A stretch of DNA of 64,000 bases from an uncultured Sphingomonadaceae bacterium (GCA_903871605.1 CAIQHF010000038.1:1-64000), one strand, 5' to 3'; positions 25,759 through 34,828 are shown, counted from the stretch's first letter. Made by a program: numbers and translations. The notes: generated by a model from the sequence alone, not told the origin.

Positions 25759-26619
25759 TCAGCGGAAGACGATCGTCCGGTTGCCGCTGAGCAGCACGCG
25801 ATGCTCGAGATGCGCCTGCACCGCGCGGCCCAGCACGCGGCTTTCGGTATCCTGCCCCTGCGCGATCAGGTCCTCGACGCTGTCGGCATGATCGACGATC
25901 GAGACGTCCTGCGCGATGATCGGACCCTCGTCGAGATCGGGCGTGACGTAGTGCGCGGTCGCGCCCACCATCTTGACGCCGCGATCATAGGCGCGGTGAT
26001 AGGGGTTGGCGCCCTTGAAGCCGGGCAGGAAACTGTGGTGGATGTTGATCACGCGCCCGTCGAGCCGGCGGCACAGCGTGTCTGAGAGCACCTGCATGTA
26101 GCGCGCGAGGATGATCAGATCGACCTGCTGCGCCTCGACCAGCGCGAGCAGCGCCTGTTCCTGCTCGCGCTTGTTCTCGGGCGTGATCGGGAGATGATGA
26201 TAGGGGATGCCCTCATGTTCGACGCGGCGCTGCCAGGTCAGGTGGTTCGAGACCACGCTCGTCACGGTCATCGGCAGGCGGCCGGTCGCGGTGCGATAGA
26301 GGAGATCGTTGAGGCAGTGGCCGCCTTTCGACACCATGATGATCGCGCGTGCCTTGGTCGCGGTGTCGTGCAGCTTCCAGTCGAGCCGCCACGCCGTGGC
26401 GACCGGCGCGAACGCCTCGCCGAACGCCTCGGGGGTCAGGCGGTCGGGCGCGGTGAACTTGACGCGCATGAAGAAGCGGCCCGTGCTGGCATCGCCATGT
26501 TGCGCGTTCTCGACGATGTTGCAGTCCTGCGAGACGAGCGAGTTGGCGACCGCGGCGACGATGCCCTTGCGGTCCTCGCAGGCGAACAGGAGAACGAATT
26601 GGCGGCTGTCTTTCGTCAT
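25759..26619 (-). CDS. purU: Formyltetrahydrofolate deformylase
   Basis: 286-residue PurU: releases formate and tetrahydrofolate from 10-formyl-THF. Residues 6-80 form the N-terminal ACT domain (LLFACEDRKGIVAAVANSL). The C-terminal formyltransferase-fold domain holds NIHHSFLPGFKGANPYHRAY and the catalytic Asp in YVTPDLDEGPIIAQ. It converges on the sarcosine oxidase operon with only 29 bp between. PurU is often found with sarcosine and glycine betaine genes because it drains methylene/formyl-THF made by sarcosine oxidase and restores free folate. Confidence 0.96.
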   Translation of the reverse strand: MTKDSRQFVLLFACEDRKGIVAAVANSLVSQDCNIVENAQHGDASTGRFFMRVKFTAPDRLTPEAFGEAFAPVATAWRLDWKLHDTATKARAIIMVSKGGHCLNDLLYRTATGRLPMTVTSVVSNHLTWQRRVEHEGIPYHHLPITPENKREQEQALLALVEAQQVDLIILARYMQVLSDTLCRRLDGRVINIHHSFLPGFKGANPYHRAYDRGVKMVGATAHYVTPDLDEGPIIAQDVSIVDHADSVEDLIAQGQDTESRVLGRAVQAHLEHRVLLSGNRTIVFR

Positions 26620-26719
26620 GACTGCGGGGTAGCCGCTGGCGGCTGAGCAGGCGAGCCGCGCGAGGACCGATTAGTATCTCTAATCCCCGCGTGCAGCGCG
26701 GCGACGGCCATCCCGGCGG

Positions 26720-28732
26720 CTAGTCCCGGTAGCGATCCACCGCATCGCCCAACGCCGCGCGAAGCGGCTCGAGCCAGCGTTCGTATTTCTTCCACTGGTC
26801 GAGCCCGTCGCGGAAGATCGGCTGGCGGACCTGTTCGGAACTCGGCGTGCGCACGCTGCGCCGGCTTTTGTGAAACGCGACGCAGCCGGGTTCGAAGGCG
26901 AGGCCGACATGGTCGAGGACGCGGCGCACGCTGCCCTCCAGATCGCCCACGACATCCTCGTGATGGACGCGCAGCACGCGGCCGGGGAGCGCCCGGTCCC
27001 AATGTGCCATGACATCGAGATAGGTGCGGTAGTAGCGCGCGATTTCCTCGATGCCGTAGGAGAATTCCTGGCCGTTGGCGAAGAGTTGCTTGAGGTTGCT
27101 GAAGCAGCACGACATCGGCTCGCGCCGCGCATCGATGATCCGGGCGTTGGGCAGCATCAGGTGGATCAGCCCGACGTGGCGGAAATTGTTGGGCATCTTG
27201 TCGATGAAATAGGGCCTGTCGGTGCGATAGACGCGTGTATCCGCCAGGTAGCGCTCGCCGAGCGCGCGGAAATCGGCCTGCGGCATATCCGCCAGCACGC
27301 CGGGGTAACGCGGGTGGTCGAGATCGGGATCGCGGCCCTGCAATTCCTGCACGATGCGTTGGATGTCGGGCAGCTCCTGCGTGCCCTCGACCTGCGAGTG
27401 CGAGGCGAGGATCTGTTCGAGCAGCGTCGAGCCCGACCGCGGCAGGCCGACGATGAAGATCGGGTCCGGCGCGGGATCGCCCCAGCCGGCGCGGCGCGCG
27501 AAGAATTCGGGCGTGCAGACCGCGATCTGTTGCGCGGTATTGGTTTCGAACACTTTGGCGCGATAGCGGCCTTCGCCGCGCTTGAGCGCATTTCCGCGAT
27601 CATAATATTGCCAGGATTCGGCGGTCTCGTCGCGATCCTCCAGCGCCTTGGCGAGCGCGAAGCAGAGATGGATGCGATCCTCCAGCACCGGCGGCGGCTT
27701 GGCCTCCTCGGCGCGCATCCGCACGATCTCGTCGTCGGTGAAGCGATAGGTCTTGAGGTTGGCAAGGCTCCAATAGGCGTCGCCGAAATCGGGACGACCG
27801 GCAGCGGCGGCGCGATAGGCGTCGATCGCGTCGGGTAGCTGCCCGATCGTCTTGAGCGCGTGACCGAGCCAGAGATGGACATCGGGCATGTCGGGCGCCT
27901 CCGCGAGCATCGCGCGGTAGAGCGTTATCGCCTCGGCATGCTCGCCGAGGCCGACCGCGGTGGTGGCGGCGAGCGCGCGATAGTCGGCATGGTGCGCGTC
28001 GATCGCGAGCAGCGTTGCGAGCTGCGCGCGGGCCTGGGCATATTTGTGCCGTGCGACGAGGCAGCGGGCATAATCGTAGCGCGCCGCATGATGGTCGGGG
28101 GCGATCGTCACCACCGCCTCGAGCAACAGCTCGGCATCGTCGAGCACGTCGTGCGCCATGCCGATCTTGGCGAGCAGCCGCATCGCCTCGGGGTGATTGC
28201 CATGCTGGACGAGATAGGCGCGGACGATCTGCTCCGCGGGCGCCAGGTCGCCGTCCGAGAAGAGCGACGTCGCGGCTACCACTTCGGGCGGCAGCGACGC
28301 GAGCACGGCGCGATGCCCCGCTGCCATCGCGGCATTGTCGGCATCGCCCGTGAGGCGATAGACGCCCTCGAGCATCCGCCAGCTCATCGGCAGCGCGGGG
28401 TTGATGTTGACCGCGCGGAGCAGCGCGTCGATCGCGGCGGGCGCGTCCTTGCGCGCGACATGGCAGAGCCCGCGTTCCTGGTGCATCAGGCTGAAACCCG
28501 GCTGGAGCGCGGCGAGCGTCTCGAGTGTCGCCAGCGATTCCGCGATCCGGCCGAGATGGCGCTGGCTGGTCGCGGCGAGCAGCAGCAGGTCGCGATTCTC
28601 GGGGAAGTCGGCAAGCAGGCCGCGCAGCTTCGCCAGCACCTCCTCGTGGCGGCCGTCGTTCGCCAGTCGGCGCAGGCGGCCGAGCTCCTGCTCGAGCGGC
28701 AGCGCGGGGCGGAGAAGGGTCTGGGTGGTCAT
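26720..28732 (-). CDS. TPR-containing sulfotransferase family protein
   Basis: 670 residues. The first about 390 are alpha-helical TPR-like repeats (for example AIDALLRAVNINPALPMSWR, AITLYRAMLAEAPDMPDVHL). The C-terminal part is a sulfotransferase domain with the 5'-phosphosulfate-binding loop PIFIVGLPRSGSTLLEQIL at 427-442 and the later ARREPMSCCFS region for the 3'-phosphate. The sulfate acceptor is unknown. It follows a TonB receptor gene on the same strand, with a terminator-like hairpin between; TonB receptor/TPR-sulfotransferase pairs recur in sphingomonads. No signal peptide is seen, so it is cytoplasmic. Confidence 0.88.
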   Translation of the reverse strand: MTTQTLLRPALPLEQELGRLRRLANDGRHEEVLAKLRGLLADFPENRDLLLLAATSQRHLGRIAESLATLETLAALQPGFSLMHQERGLCHVARKDAPAAIDALLRAVNINPALPMSWRMLEGVYRLTGDADNAAMAAGHRAVLASLPPEVVAATSLFSDGDLAPAEQIVRAYLVQHGNHPEAMRLLAKIGMAHDVLDDAELLLEAVVTIAPDHHAARYDYARCLVARHKYAQARAQLATLLAIDAHHADYRALAATTAVGLGEHAEAITLYRAMLAEAPDMPDVHLWLGHALKTIGQLPDAIDAYRAAAAGRPDFGDAYWSLANLKTYRFTDDEIVRMRAEEAKPPPVLEDRIHLCFALAKALEDRDETAESWQYYDRGNALKRGEGRYRAKVFETNTAQQIAVCTPEFFARRAGWGDPAPDPIFIVGLPRSGSTLLEQILASHSQVEGTQELPDIQRIVQELQGRDPDLDHPRYPGVLADMPQADFRALGERYLADTRVYRTDRPYFIDKMPNNFRHVGLIHLMLPNARIIDARREPMSCCFSNLKQLFANGQEFSYGIEEIARYYRTYLDVMAHWDRALPGRVLRVHHEDVVGDLEGSVRRVLDHVGLAFEPGCVAFHKSRRSVRTPSSEQVRQPIFRDGLDQWKKYERWLEPLRAALGDAVDRYRD

Positions 28733-28750
28733 GACGGCGCGTCCGGGCCA

Positions 28751-28788
28751 GAAGAAGCAACGGGCGGCACCGTGGAGGAGCCGCCCGT
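28751..28788 (-). terminator. Intrinsic-type terminator after TonB receptor gene
   Basis: On the minus strand a perfect 9 bp stem (ACGGGCGGC / GCCGCCCGT, 28760-28768 and 28780-28788) with an 11-base loop is followed by TTGCTTCTTC. It lies between the TonB receptor stop and the sulfotransferase start, so it may reduce read-through into the latter. Confidence 0.6.
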
Positions 28789-28838
28789 CACAATCCAGTG
28801 CTATCGAGCCGCGATGACGGTCGGGCGACCGATCGCGA

Positions 28839-31469
28839 TCAGAAGTCGACGGTCACCTTGAGGCCGTAGGTCGTCGGTCGCAGCACCACCTCGGATTTGA
28901 TGAACTGCGCCGAGGAGGTGAAGGTGCTCGCGTGGCTGTCGAACAGATTCTCGCCGAAGATCGAGGCGGTCCATTTGTCGCGCTTGATGCCGATCTGGGC
29001 ATCGACCTGCGCATAGGCGGGCATGCGGTAACGCAGCAGCGTCGTGCCGGGGACGACGATGCCGTCGCCCGACGGGTAGGTCGATGGCTGGTTGTAGGTC
29101 GCACCGGTATAGGAGACGCCGCCCGACGCCCAATAGCCGAGTTCGGCGGGCCCCGCCCAATCATAGCGGAGACGCAGATCGGCCTGGAAATGCGGCGCAT
29201 AGGGGAGGCTGGAGCCGATCGCTCCGAACGGCGCCTGCACAGGGATCTCGACGCCGCTCTTATAGTAGGAGGTGATGCACTTGCCATATGTTACCGATGC
29301 GGGCTGATCCGAGATCAGGCAGGGTGACGTCACCTGCTTGCTGTCATTGTAGGTGGCACCGCCCTGGACGCTGAGGCCGCGATACGGCCGCGCGACGAGC
29401 TGCGCCTCGATGCCCTTGACGTGGAAATTGGCACCGTTGGTGACATAGGCGGTGTTGCCGAAGCCGCCGGCGGGGTTGAAGAAGCCGATCTGGACGTTTT
29501 CCCAGACCATGTAATAGGCCGAAAGATTGAGCTGGACCTTGTGGTCGAACAGGTCGGTCTTGAGCCCGATCTCCCAGTTGGTCAACGTATCGGGCTTGTA
29601 GCCGTTGGGGCGGTTGAGCTGCGGAACACCATTCTCATCGGGCAGGATCAGGCGGTCGGTGCGGTTGAAGCCGCCCGGCCGGAAGCCCTGGCTGAACGTG
29701 GCGTAGATCGTGGTGTAATTAGAGGGCTTCCAGGTCAGTGACCCGCGGCTCTTGAAGCCGTGATAGACGACATGATCGTTCTTGCCATCGATATTGACGT
29801 CGCCCGGCCCCGTCGACGGGCAGATCAGCACCTCGGCGCAGACATAGGAGGTCTCATACTGAGAGCCCGTCTCGAATTCCTTATAGTGATAATAGCGCGT
29901 GCCGCCGGTCAGCGTCAGGTTGGGCAGGATGTCGAGATCGACCGAGCCGAAGAAGGCATATTGGTCGTAGCCGCGCTGCGTATCCTCGCCGAACGCGGTG
30001 TCGCTCGCCTGGGCGCCCGGATGGTTTGCTGTCGATGCCGGATTGGTCGTCACCAGGCCGACGCACGGGGTGTCTGTGCTGATCAGCGATGTCGTGCAGA
30101 CCGGGATCGACTTATAGTTGAAGTTCATATTGTCGTAGATGCGGAACTTCTCGTAATAGGCGCCTGCGATCACGCGGATCCGCTTGTCGTCGGGAGTCGA
30201 CACGCGGAATTCATGCGTCATGTGCGTATTGCGCACCGAATCGTGCCAGTAGGAATAGGGTGCATAGCAATAGGGCGTGCTGCCGGTCGCCCAGGGCAGG
30301 CCGCCGCCGGTGCATTGATAATATTCACCGAAAGCGCGCGAATAGTTGGTATAATCCTGCTGCGTCTCGAGGTGACGCGTCATGTAGGCGCCCGTATAGA
30401 CCACCTTGAGGAAGTCGCCGATCTTGCCGTTGAGCGTCCAAGCGGTGTTCCAGTATTTGTCCTTGTTATAGCTCGGCTCGAACACGGTGGTCTGCAACGA
30501 ACCCAGCTTCTGGAAATCGTCGCTATAGGGCTGCGTGTTGAACGTGCCCTGCGCGTCGAGCTTCTGATAGCTCTCCGAAACCAGCAGATCCCAATCGTCG
30601 GCGATCTGCAGCTTGGCCGAGAGACGCCCGCCGGTATAGTCGACCGGGTTGAAATTATTCTTGGCCAGCGCGTTATTATTGTACTGGCCGTCGCTTGCCT
30701 GTTGCGCGGGCGGCAGCGCGTGGCCGCCATTGTTGAAATAATAATTATAGTGATCGACATCGGAGCGGGTGAAGGTGCCCTTCACATTGTCGATATAGCC
30801 ACCGCGGTGATCGTCGTAGATGACCGCGCGGACCGCGAGGCGATCCTGGATGATCGGGATGTTGATCGTCGCGTTGAACGAGCCGTTGGGCGCGCCGCCG
30901 ACGGTGCCGCCCGCGCTGCCCTCGATATGCCCGCCGAAATCGTGGAGGTTGGGCTTGTTGGTGATGTAGCGCACCGCGCCGGCTTCCGCGCCGCCGCCGA
31001 ACAGCGTGCCCTGCGGCCCCTCGAGCACCTCGACGCGCTCCATATCGGCCATGTAGACGTCGGCGTTGCGCCCCGGGAATTGCATCGACTGGTCGTCGAG
31101 ATACAGCGCGACGTTGGGGAAGTAGCCCGTCGTCGCCGCCGACTGCGTACCGGCAAAGCCCGTCGACAGCCCGCGCAGGAAGATAGCGCCCGCGCCCGGG
31201 CCGTTGTTGCCATAGGTGACGTTGGGGGTGAATTTGAGCAGGTCGGTGAAGTTGACGACGTTGAGATCGGACAGCGTCTTGCCGGTGAACGCCTGGATGG
31301 TCAGCGGGACCTTTTGCAGGCTTTCGTTGCGGCGCGTCGCGGTCACGATGATCTCGCCCGGATAGGCAACCGCGGTATCGGCAGGCGCGGGGGCCGGAGC
31401 CTCCGCCATGGCGCTGCCGGTGCCCAGGAGCGCCACGACGGCACACGACATCAGATACTGCGATTTCAT
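28839..31469 (-). CDS. TonB-dependent outer-membrane receptor
   Basis: 876 residues. A signal peptide ends near SAMAEA; the plug domain starts with GEIIVTATRRNESLQKVPLT, which includes the usual position of the TonB box region, and continues with FLRGLSTG and RVEVLEGPQGTLFGGGAEAG. The remainder is a 22-strand-type barrel with the late-barrel motif FSQGFRPGGFNRTDR and a C-terminal strand ending in Phe (LKVTVDF). The ligand is unknown; it belongs to the large iron/nutrient receptor group common in sphingomonads. It diverges from the HutH-like gene across a 328 bp regulatory gap. Confidence 0.93.
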   Translation of the reverse strand: MKSQYLMSCAVVALLGTGSAMAEAPAPAPADTAVAYPGEIIVTATRRNESLQKVPLTIQAFTGKTLSDLNVVNFTDLLKFTPNVTYGNNGPGAGAIFLRGLSTGFAGTQSAATTGYFPNVALYLDDQSMQFPGRNADVYMADMERVEVLEGPQGTLFGGGAEAGAVRYITNKPNLHDFGGHIEGSAGGTVGGAPNGSFNATINIPIIQDRLAVRAVIYDDHRGGYIDNVKGTFTRSDVDHYNYYFNNGGHALPPAQQASDGQYNNNALAKNNFNPVDYTGGRLSAKLQIADDWDLLVSESYQKLDAQGTFNTQPYSDDFQKLGSLQTTVFEPSYNKDKYWNTAWTLNGKIGDFLKVVYTGAYMTRHLETQQDYTNYSRAFGEYYQCTGGGLPWATGSTPYCYAPYSYWHDSVRNTHMTHEFRVSTPDDKRIRVIAGAYYEKFRIYDNMNFNYKSIPVCTTSLISTDTPCVGLVTTNPASTANHPGAQASDTAFGEDTQRGYDQYAFFGSVDLDILPNLTLTGGTRYYHYKEFETGSQYETSYVCAEVLICPSTGPGDVNIDGKNDHVVYHGFKSRGSLTWKPSNYTTIYATFSQGFRPGGFNRTDRLILPDENGVPQLNRPNGYKPDTLTNWEIGLKTDLFDHKVQLNLSAYYMVWENVQIGFFNPAGGFGNTAYVTNGANFHVKGIEAQLVARPYRGLSVQGGATYNDSKQVTSPCLISDQPASVTYGKCITSYYKSGVEIPVQAPFGAIGSSLPYAPHFQADLRLRYDWAGPAELGYWASGGVSYTGATYNQPSTYPSGDGIVVPGTTLLRYRMPAYAQVDAQIGIKRDKWTASIFGENLFDSHASTFTSSAQFIKSEVVLRPTTYGLKVTVDF

Positions 31470-31797
31470 CTTCTTCCCCCCGGAACAGATCGACTTGCTT
31501 CACGCGTCTGGATCGTCGGCCCCCGCCGACCCGTCGCTTGGGCGACTGGTATCCTTGCCATGCTTATCGGAAGGCTTTCCCCCGGTCCATGCTGCGTCGC
31601 AACGCCGTATAATATTATGGCGACCATAAGTGAAGCGTATGACATGACCGAAAACGACACGATGGCGCAACTTTCGAACCGGGCGCGCGCGGGCGATCCT
31701 GCGCTGCAATATCGCCGTCCGGATGATCGCTACTGTGGTGGTGGCGTACGTCGGGCGCGGCGCGGATCGGCGCGAGCCGCGCCGGGGAAAGGCTAAA
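31470..31797. other. Divergent regulatory gap, TonB receptor / HutH-like gene
   Basis: A 328 bp gap without a gene that I can support. It is locally AT-rich around 31600-31660 and holds a TATAAT box and a 15 bp palindrome (separate entry). Short in-frame extension of the HutH-like gene to 31723 is possible but lacks protein-family support. Confidence 0.6.
31608..31629. promoter_or_regulatory. Promoter -10 with overlapping operator palindrome
   Basis: TATAAT at 31608-31613 (plus strand) is followed at once by the perfect palindrome TTATGG-CGA-CCATAA (31615-31629). A repressor bound there would cover a promoter in either direction. No good -35 was found 16-18 bp upstream, so the promoter may need an activator. 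The regulator is not identifiable; no gene in the immediate gap encodes one. Confidence 0.5.
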
Positions 31798-33315
31798 ATG
31801 AACGGTTCTGAGGCGGTTTTGCTCGATCGGCCCGCTGGCTGGCGCGAGATCGTGGCGATCGCCAGCGGCGCGCCGCCCGCGCTCTCGTCCGACGCCATGG
31901 CGCGGCTCGATCGCAGTCGCGAATGGCGCGACGCGATCGTGGCGCGCGCGCGTCCCGCCTATGGGATCAATACAGGCGTCGGCGCGCTGTGCGACGCGGT
32001 AGTCGGCTTCGACCGGCAGCAGGCGCTGTCCCGCAATATCGTGATGAGCCACGCCAGCGGGATCGGCGCGCCGCTGCCGGACGCCGAAACGCGCGCGATC
32101 ATCGCTGCGCAGATCAGCAATTTCCTCCACGGCGTCTCGGGAGTCCGTCCCGCGATCGTCGAGGCGCTTTGTGCATTGCTCGCCGCCGATTGCCTGCCGG
32201 TCGTGCCGTCGCGCGGCTCGGTCGGCTATCTCAGCCATGCGGCAGCGATCGGCCTCGTGCTGATCGGCGCGGGCAGCGCCGTGCAGCGCGGGGAGACGCT
32301 CAGCGGTGCCGAGGCGATGGCGCGGATCGGCACCGCGCCGTTCGTGCTGGAGGCGAAGGAGGGGTTGAGCCTGGTCAGCGGGACGCCCTGCGCGACCGGG
32401 CTTGCCTGCCTTGCGCTCGATCGTACCGAACGGCTGCTCGACTGGGCGGACGCGGCGGCGGCGATGAGCTACGAAAATCTCGGCGGCCAGGCGGACGCGT
32501 TCGCCGCGGAGACGCTGGCGTTGCGCCGATCGGCGGGGCTCGCGCGGACCGGCGCTGCGTTGCGCGCCTATCTCGATGGCAGCGCGATGCTCGCGGCGCG
32601 CGCCGGTTCGCGAGTCCAGGATCCGCTCAGCCTGCGCGCCATCCCGCAATTTCACGGCGCGGCGCGCGACGTGCTCGGCGATGTCGAGGCGGTCGTCGTC
32701 AACGAACTCGCCAGCGCCACCGACAACCCCGCGCTTGCCGGCCCTCTCGCCGCGCCGCGTGTGCTGATGGGCGCGCAGGCGGTCGGCATCGGGCTGGCGC
32801 TGGCGATGGATCAACTCGGCGTCGTGGTCGCGCAACTTGCGATGATCGCGGAGCGTCGGATCGATCGCCTGGTCAATCCGCTGGTGAGCGGCCTGCCGGC
32901 TTTTCTCGCCGTCGATGGCGGGGCCTGCTCCGGCTTCATGATCGCGCAATATGTCGCGGCCTCGCTGGTCGCGGAGAATCGCCGCCTGGCGTCGCCCGCG
33001 AGCCTCGACGGTGGGGTGACCTCGGGGTTGCAGGAGGATATCCTCGCGCACGCGACGCCGGCGGCCGCCAAGGTACTGGCGATCCTCGACAATCTTGCGC
33101 AGCTGTTGGCGATCGAACTACTGTGCGCGGCGCAGGCCTATGACCTGCAGCGCGCCCGGGGTGGGAGCGCGGCGCGCACCGAGGCGATCCGCACGCAGAT
33201 CCGCGAGGTGATCCCGATCTACGCCGACGACCGGCCGCTCAATGAGGATTTTGCGGCGATGCGGGCGGTCATGCAGGCGCCTCCGCGCGGTCGGCCGGAC
33301 GAGGTCGCCGCATGA
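31798..33315 (+). CDS. HutH-family protein lacking the MIO tripeptide
   Basis: 505-residue member of the aromatic amino acid ammonia-lyase fold. Conserved features present: AYGINTGVGAL (Tyr of the lid loop), MSHASGIG, SLRAIPQFHGA, ASATDNPAL and SLDGGVTSGLQED. The MIO cofactor of true histidine ammonia-lyases forms from Ala-Ser-Gly in GSVGASGDLAPL; here the sequence at 140-150 is GSVGYLSHAAA, exactly three residues shorter and without Ala-Ser-Gly. The following LVNGTQ motif is LVSGTP. So lyase chemistry of the usual kind is doubtful. It overlaps hutD by 4 bp. The ATG at 31798 has GGGGAAAGG upstream. Confidence 0.85.
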   Translation: MNGSEAVLLDRPAGWREIVAIASGAPPALSSDAMARLDRSREWRDAIVARARPAYGINTGVGALCDAVVGFDRQQALSRNIVMSHASGIGAPLPDAETRAIIAAQISNFLHGVSGVRPAIVEALCALLAADCLPVVPSRGSVGYLSHAAAIGLVLIGAGSAVQRGETLSGAEAMARIGTAPFVLEAKEGLSLVSGTPCATGLACLALDRTERLLDWADAAAAMSYENLGGQADAFAAETLALRRSAGLARTGAALRAYLDGSAMLAARAGSRVQDPLSLRAIPQFHGAARDVLGDVEAVVVNELASATDNPALAGPLAAPRVLMGAQAVGIGLALAMDQLGVVVAQLAMIAERRIDRLVNPLVSGLPAFLAVDGGACSGFMIAQYVAASLVAENRRLASPASLDGGVTSGLQEDILAHATPAAAKVLAILDNLAQLLAIELLCAAQAYDLQRARGGSAARTEAIRTQIREVIPIYADDRPLNEDFAAMRAVMQAPPRGRPDEVAA

Positions 33316-33881
33316 AGCTGCTCGGCGCCCACGATCATCGCCGCATGGCCTGGAGGAACGGCGGCGGCGAGACGCTCGAGGTCGCGATCTTTCCGGCCGA
33401 CGCCGGTATCGACGCGTTCGGCTGGCGGGTCAGCATGGCGATCGTCGCGCAGGACGGTGCCTTCTCCATCTTCGCCGGCGCTGACCGCACGCTCGTCCTG
33501 CTCGACGGCGACGGCATCACGCTCGAGGTCGCCGGCCGGGATGCGGTCACGCTCTCGGTCGACAGCCCGCCTTTTGCCTTTCCGGCCGACGTCGCGACGA
33601 TCGCGCGATTGCGCGGCGGTACGATCACCGATCTCAACGTGATGACCGCGCGCGGCCGCTATGTCCATGTCGTCGAGCGATGCGTCGGGCCGCGGATGCT
33701 CGTTGCCGGTCCGTCGGAAACGCTGTTGCTGCTCGGCGTTGGCGCGACGGTCGAGGCAAGCGGCGAGCGTGCCGCGCTCGGCGCGGGCGACCTTGTTCGC
33801 CTCGCGCCCGACGAGCGCGCGCATGTCTCGCCCGCGGCCGGCGCGACGTGGCTTCTGATCGCGATCCGGCCGGCGGGCTGA
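33312..33881 (+). CDS. hutD: HutD family protein
   Basis: 189-residue cupin-like protein of the HutD/Ves family. Family stretches are MAWRNGGGETLEVAIFP, FGWRVSMAIVAQDGAFSIF and RTLVLLDGDGI. HutD is found with histidine utilisation genes and has been proposed to bind urocanate or a related metabolite as a governor of the pathway. Here it is coupled (ATGA) to an unusual HutH-like protein, with no hutU, hutI or hutG nearby, so its ligand may be different (inference). Confidence 0.88.
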   Translation: MKLLGAHDHRRMAWRNGGGETLEVAIFPADAGIDAFGWRVSMAIVAQDGAFSIFAGADRTLVLLDGDGITLEVAGRDAVTLSVDSPPFAFPADVATIARLRGGTITDLNVMTARGRYVHVVERCVGPRMLVAGPSETLLLLGVGATVEASGERAALGAGDLVRLAPDERAHVSPAAGATWLLIAIRPAG

Positions 33882-33883
33882 TC

Positions 33884-34828
33884 TCAGCGTTCGCGTACGT
33901 GGGGATGTGCCACGGGTTCTTTGGCGCGCAAGCCATAGTCGCGCATCACGGCCCGATAGCTCGCAAATACATAGCCGTCGTTGATCGCCCGCCAGTCCGC
34001 GCGCTGCGACCGATAGGCGGTAGGCAACGCGTACCAGGGCAGCCCGGGCAGCTTGTGGTGGACGAGATGGAGGTTGTTGTTGAGGAACAGCAATGACAGC
34101 CAGGATCGCTCGACGATCACCGTCCTGTGGTCGGGATGCGCCGCCCACCGGTGCTCGCAAAACGACCGGATCGCGAGCAGCGACAGGCCGAGATAGGCGG
34201 CGACGAGATAGGCCCAGACGGGCATGGCGAACACGAGGCGGACGATCGTCATCACCGCGAGCAGTCCGATAGCGTGCAATCCCCACGCCAGTCGGTTCGC
34301 ACGCGCGTCGCGGTCACCGGCGGTGAACATGGCTCTGATCTCGCCGCGCAGGAAGCGTATCGCTCCGATCGCCGGACCGATCGCCACCCTTGCCAGCAGG
34401 CGGTTATTCCACCCGAGCACCACCCGCAGCGCCGACGGCAGACTCTGATAGTCGCGGCGCGACAGATAATAGCTCTCTGGATCGTCATAGGGATCGGTCA
34501 GCCGGTCATCGGCGTGGTGGCGGAGATGGAGGTCGCAGTAGCGGCGAAAGGGCACGAGCAGCCCCAGCGGGAGAAACACCAATGCCTCGTTCCATCCCGC
34601 ATGCGAGGTCGGGTGACGATGGACCGCCTCGTGCTGGAGCGACGAGTGCAGCGCGATCGCGAGCGCGAGCAGCCCGACCGACACGGGCGCCGCGACCGCA
34701 TAAAGCATGCCCGCTGCGAACCACACCGCGTAGCAGCCGACGATCAGCGCCAGCGTGCGCCACTCGAGCGATCCCCGCCGCGCCGGCAGGCGGACGCGTA
34801 TATAATTCTTGTCCACTCCGTGTCTCAT
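33884..34828 (-). CDS. Membrane fatty acid desaturase family protein
   Basis: 314 residues with four or more membrane helices and the three histidine boxes of the desaturase/hydroxylase family: H61SSLQHE, H101LRHH and H254LVHH. These bind a di-iron centre that inserts a double bond or hydroxyl into a lipid chain, or acts on a carotenoid-like substrate; the exact substrate cannot be read. It converges on hutD with a 2 bp gap and diverges from the XRE regulator. An ATG at 34828 gives the best family length. Confidence 0.88.
   Translation of the reverse strand: MRHGVDKNYIRVRLPARRGSLEWRTLALIVGCYAVWFAAGMLYAVAAPVSVGLLALAIALHSSLQHEAVHRHPTSHAGWNEALVFLPLGLLVPFRRYCDLHLRHHADDRLTDPYDDPESYYLSRRDYQSLPSALRVVLGWNNRLLARVAIGPAIGAIRFLRGEIRAMFTAGDRDARANRLAWGLHAIGLLAVMTIVRLVFAMPVWAYLVAAYLGLSLLAIRSFCEHRWAAHPDHRTVIVERSWLSLLFLNNNLHLVHHKLPGLPWYALPTAYRSQRADWRAINDGYVFASYRAVMRDYGLRAKEPVAHPHVRER

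Noticed and set aside
29760-31796. 678-codon plus-strand open frame opposite the TonB receptor
   Set aside because: It has no recognisable domain, and the minus strand carries a full TonB-dependent receptor with signal peptide and C-terminal Phe.
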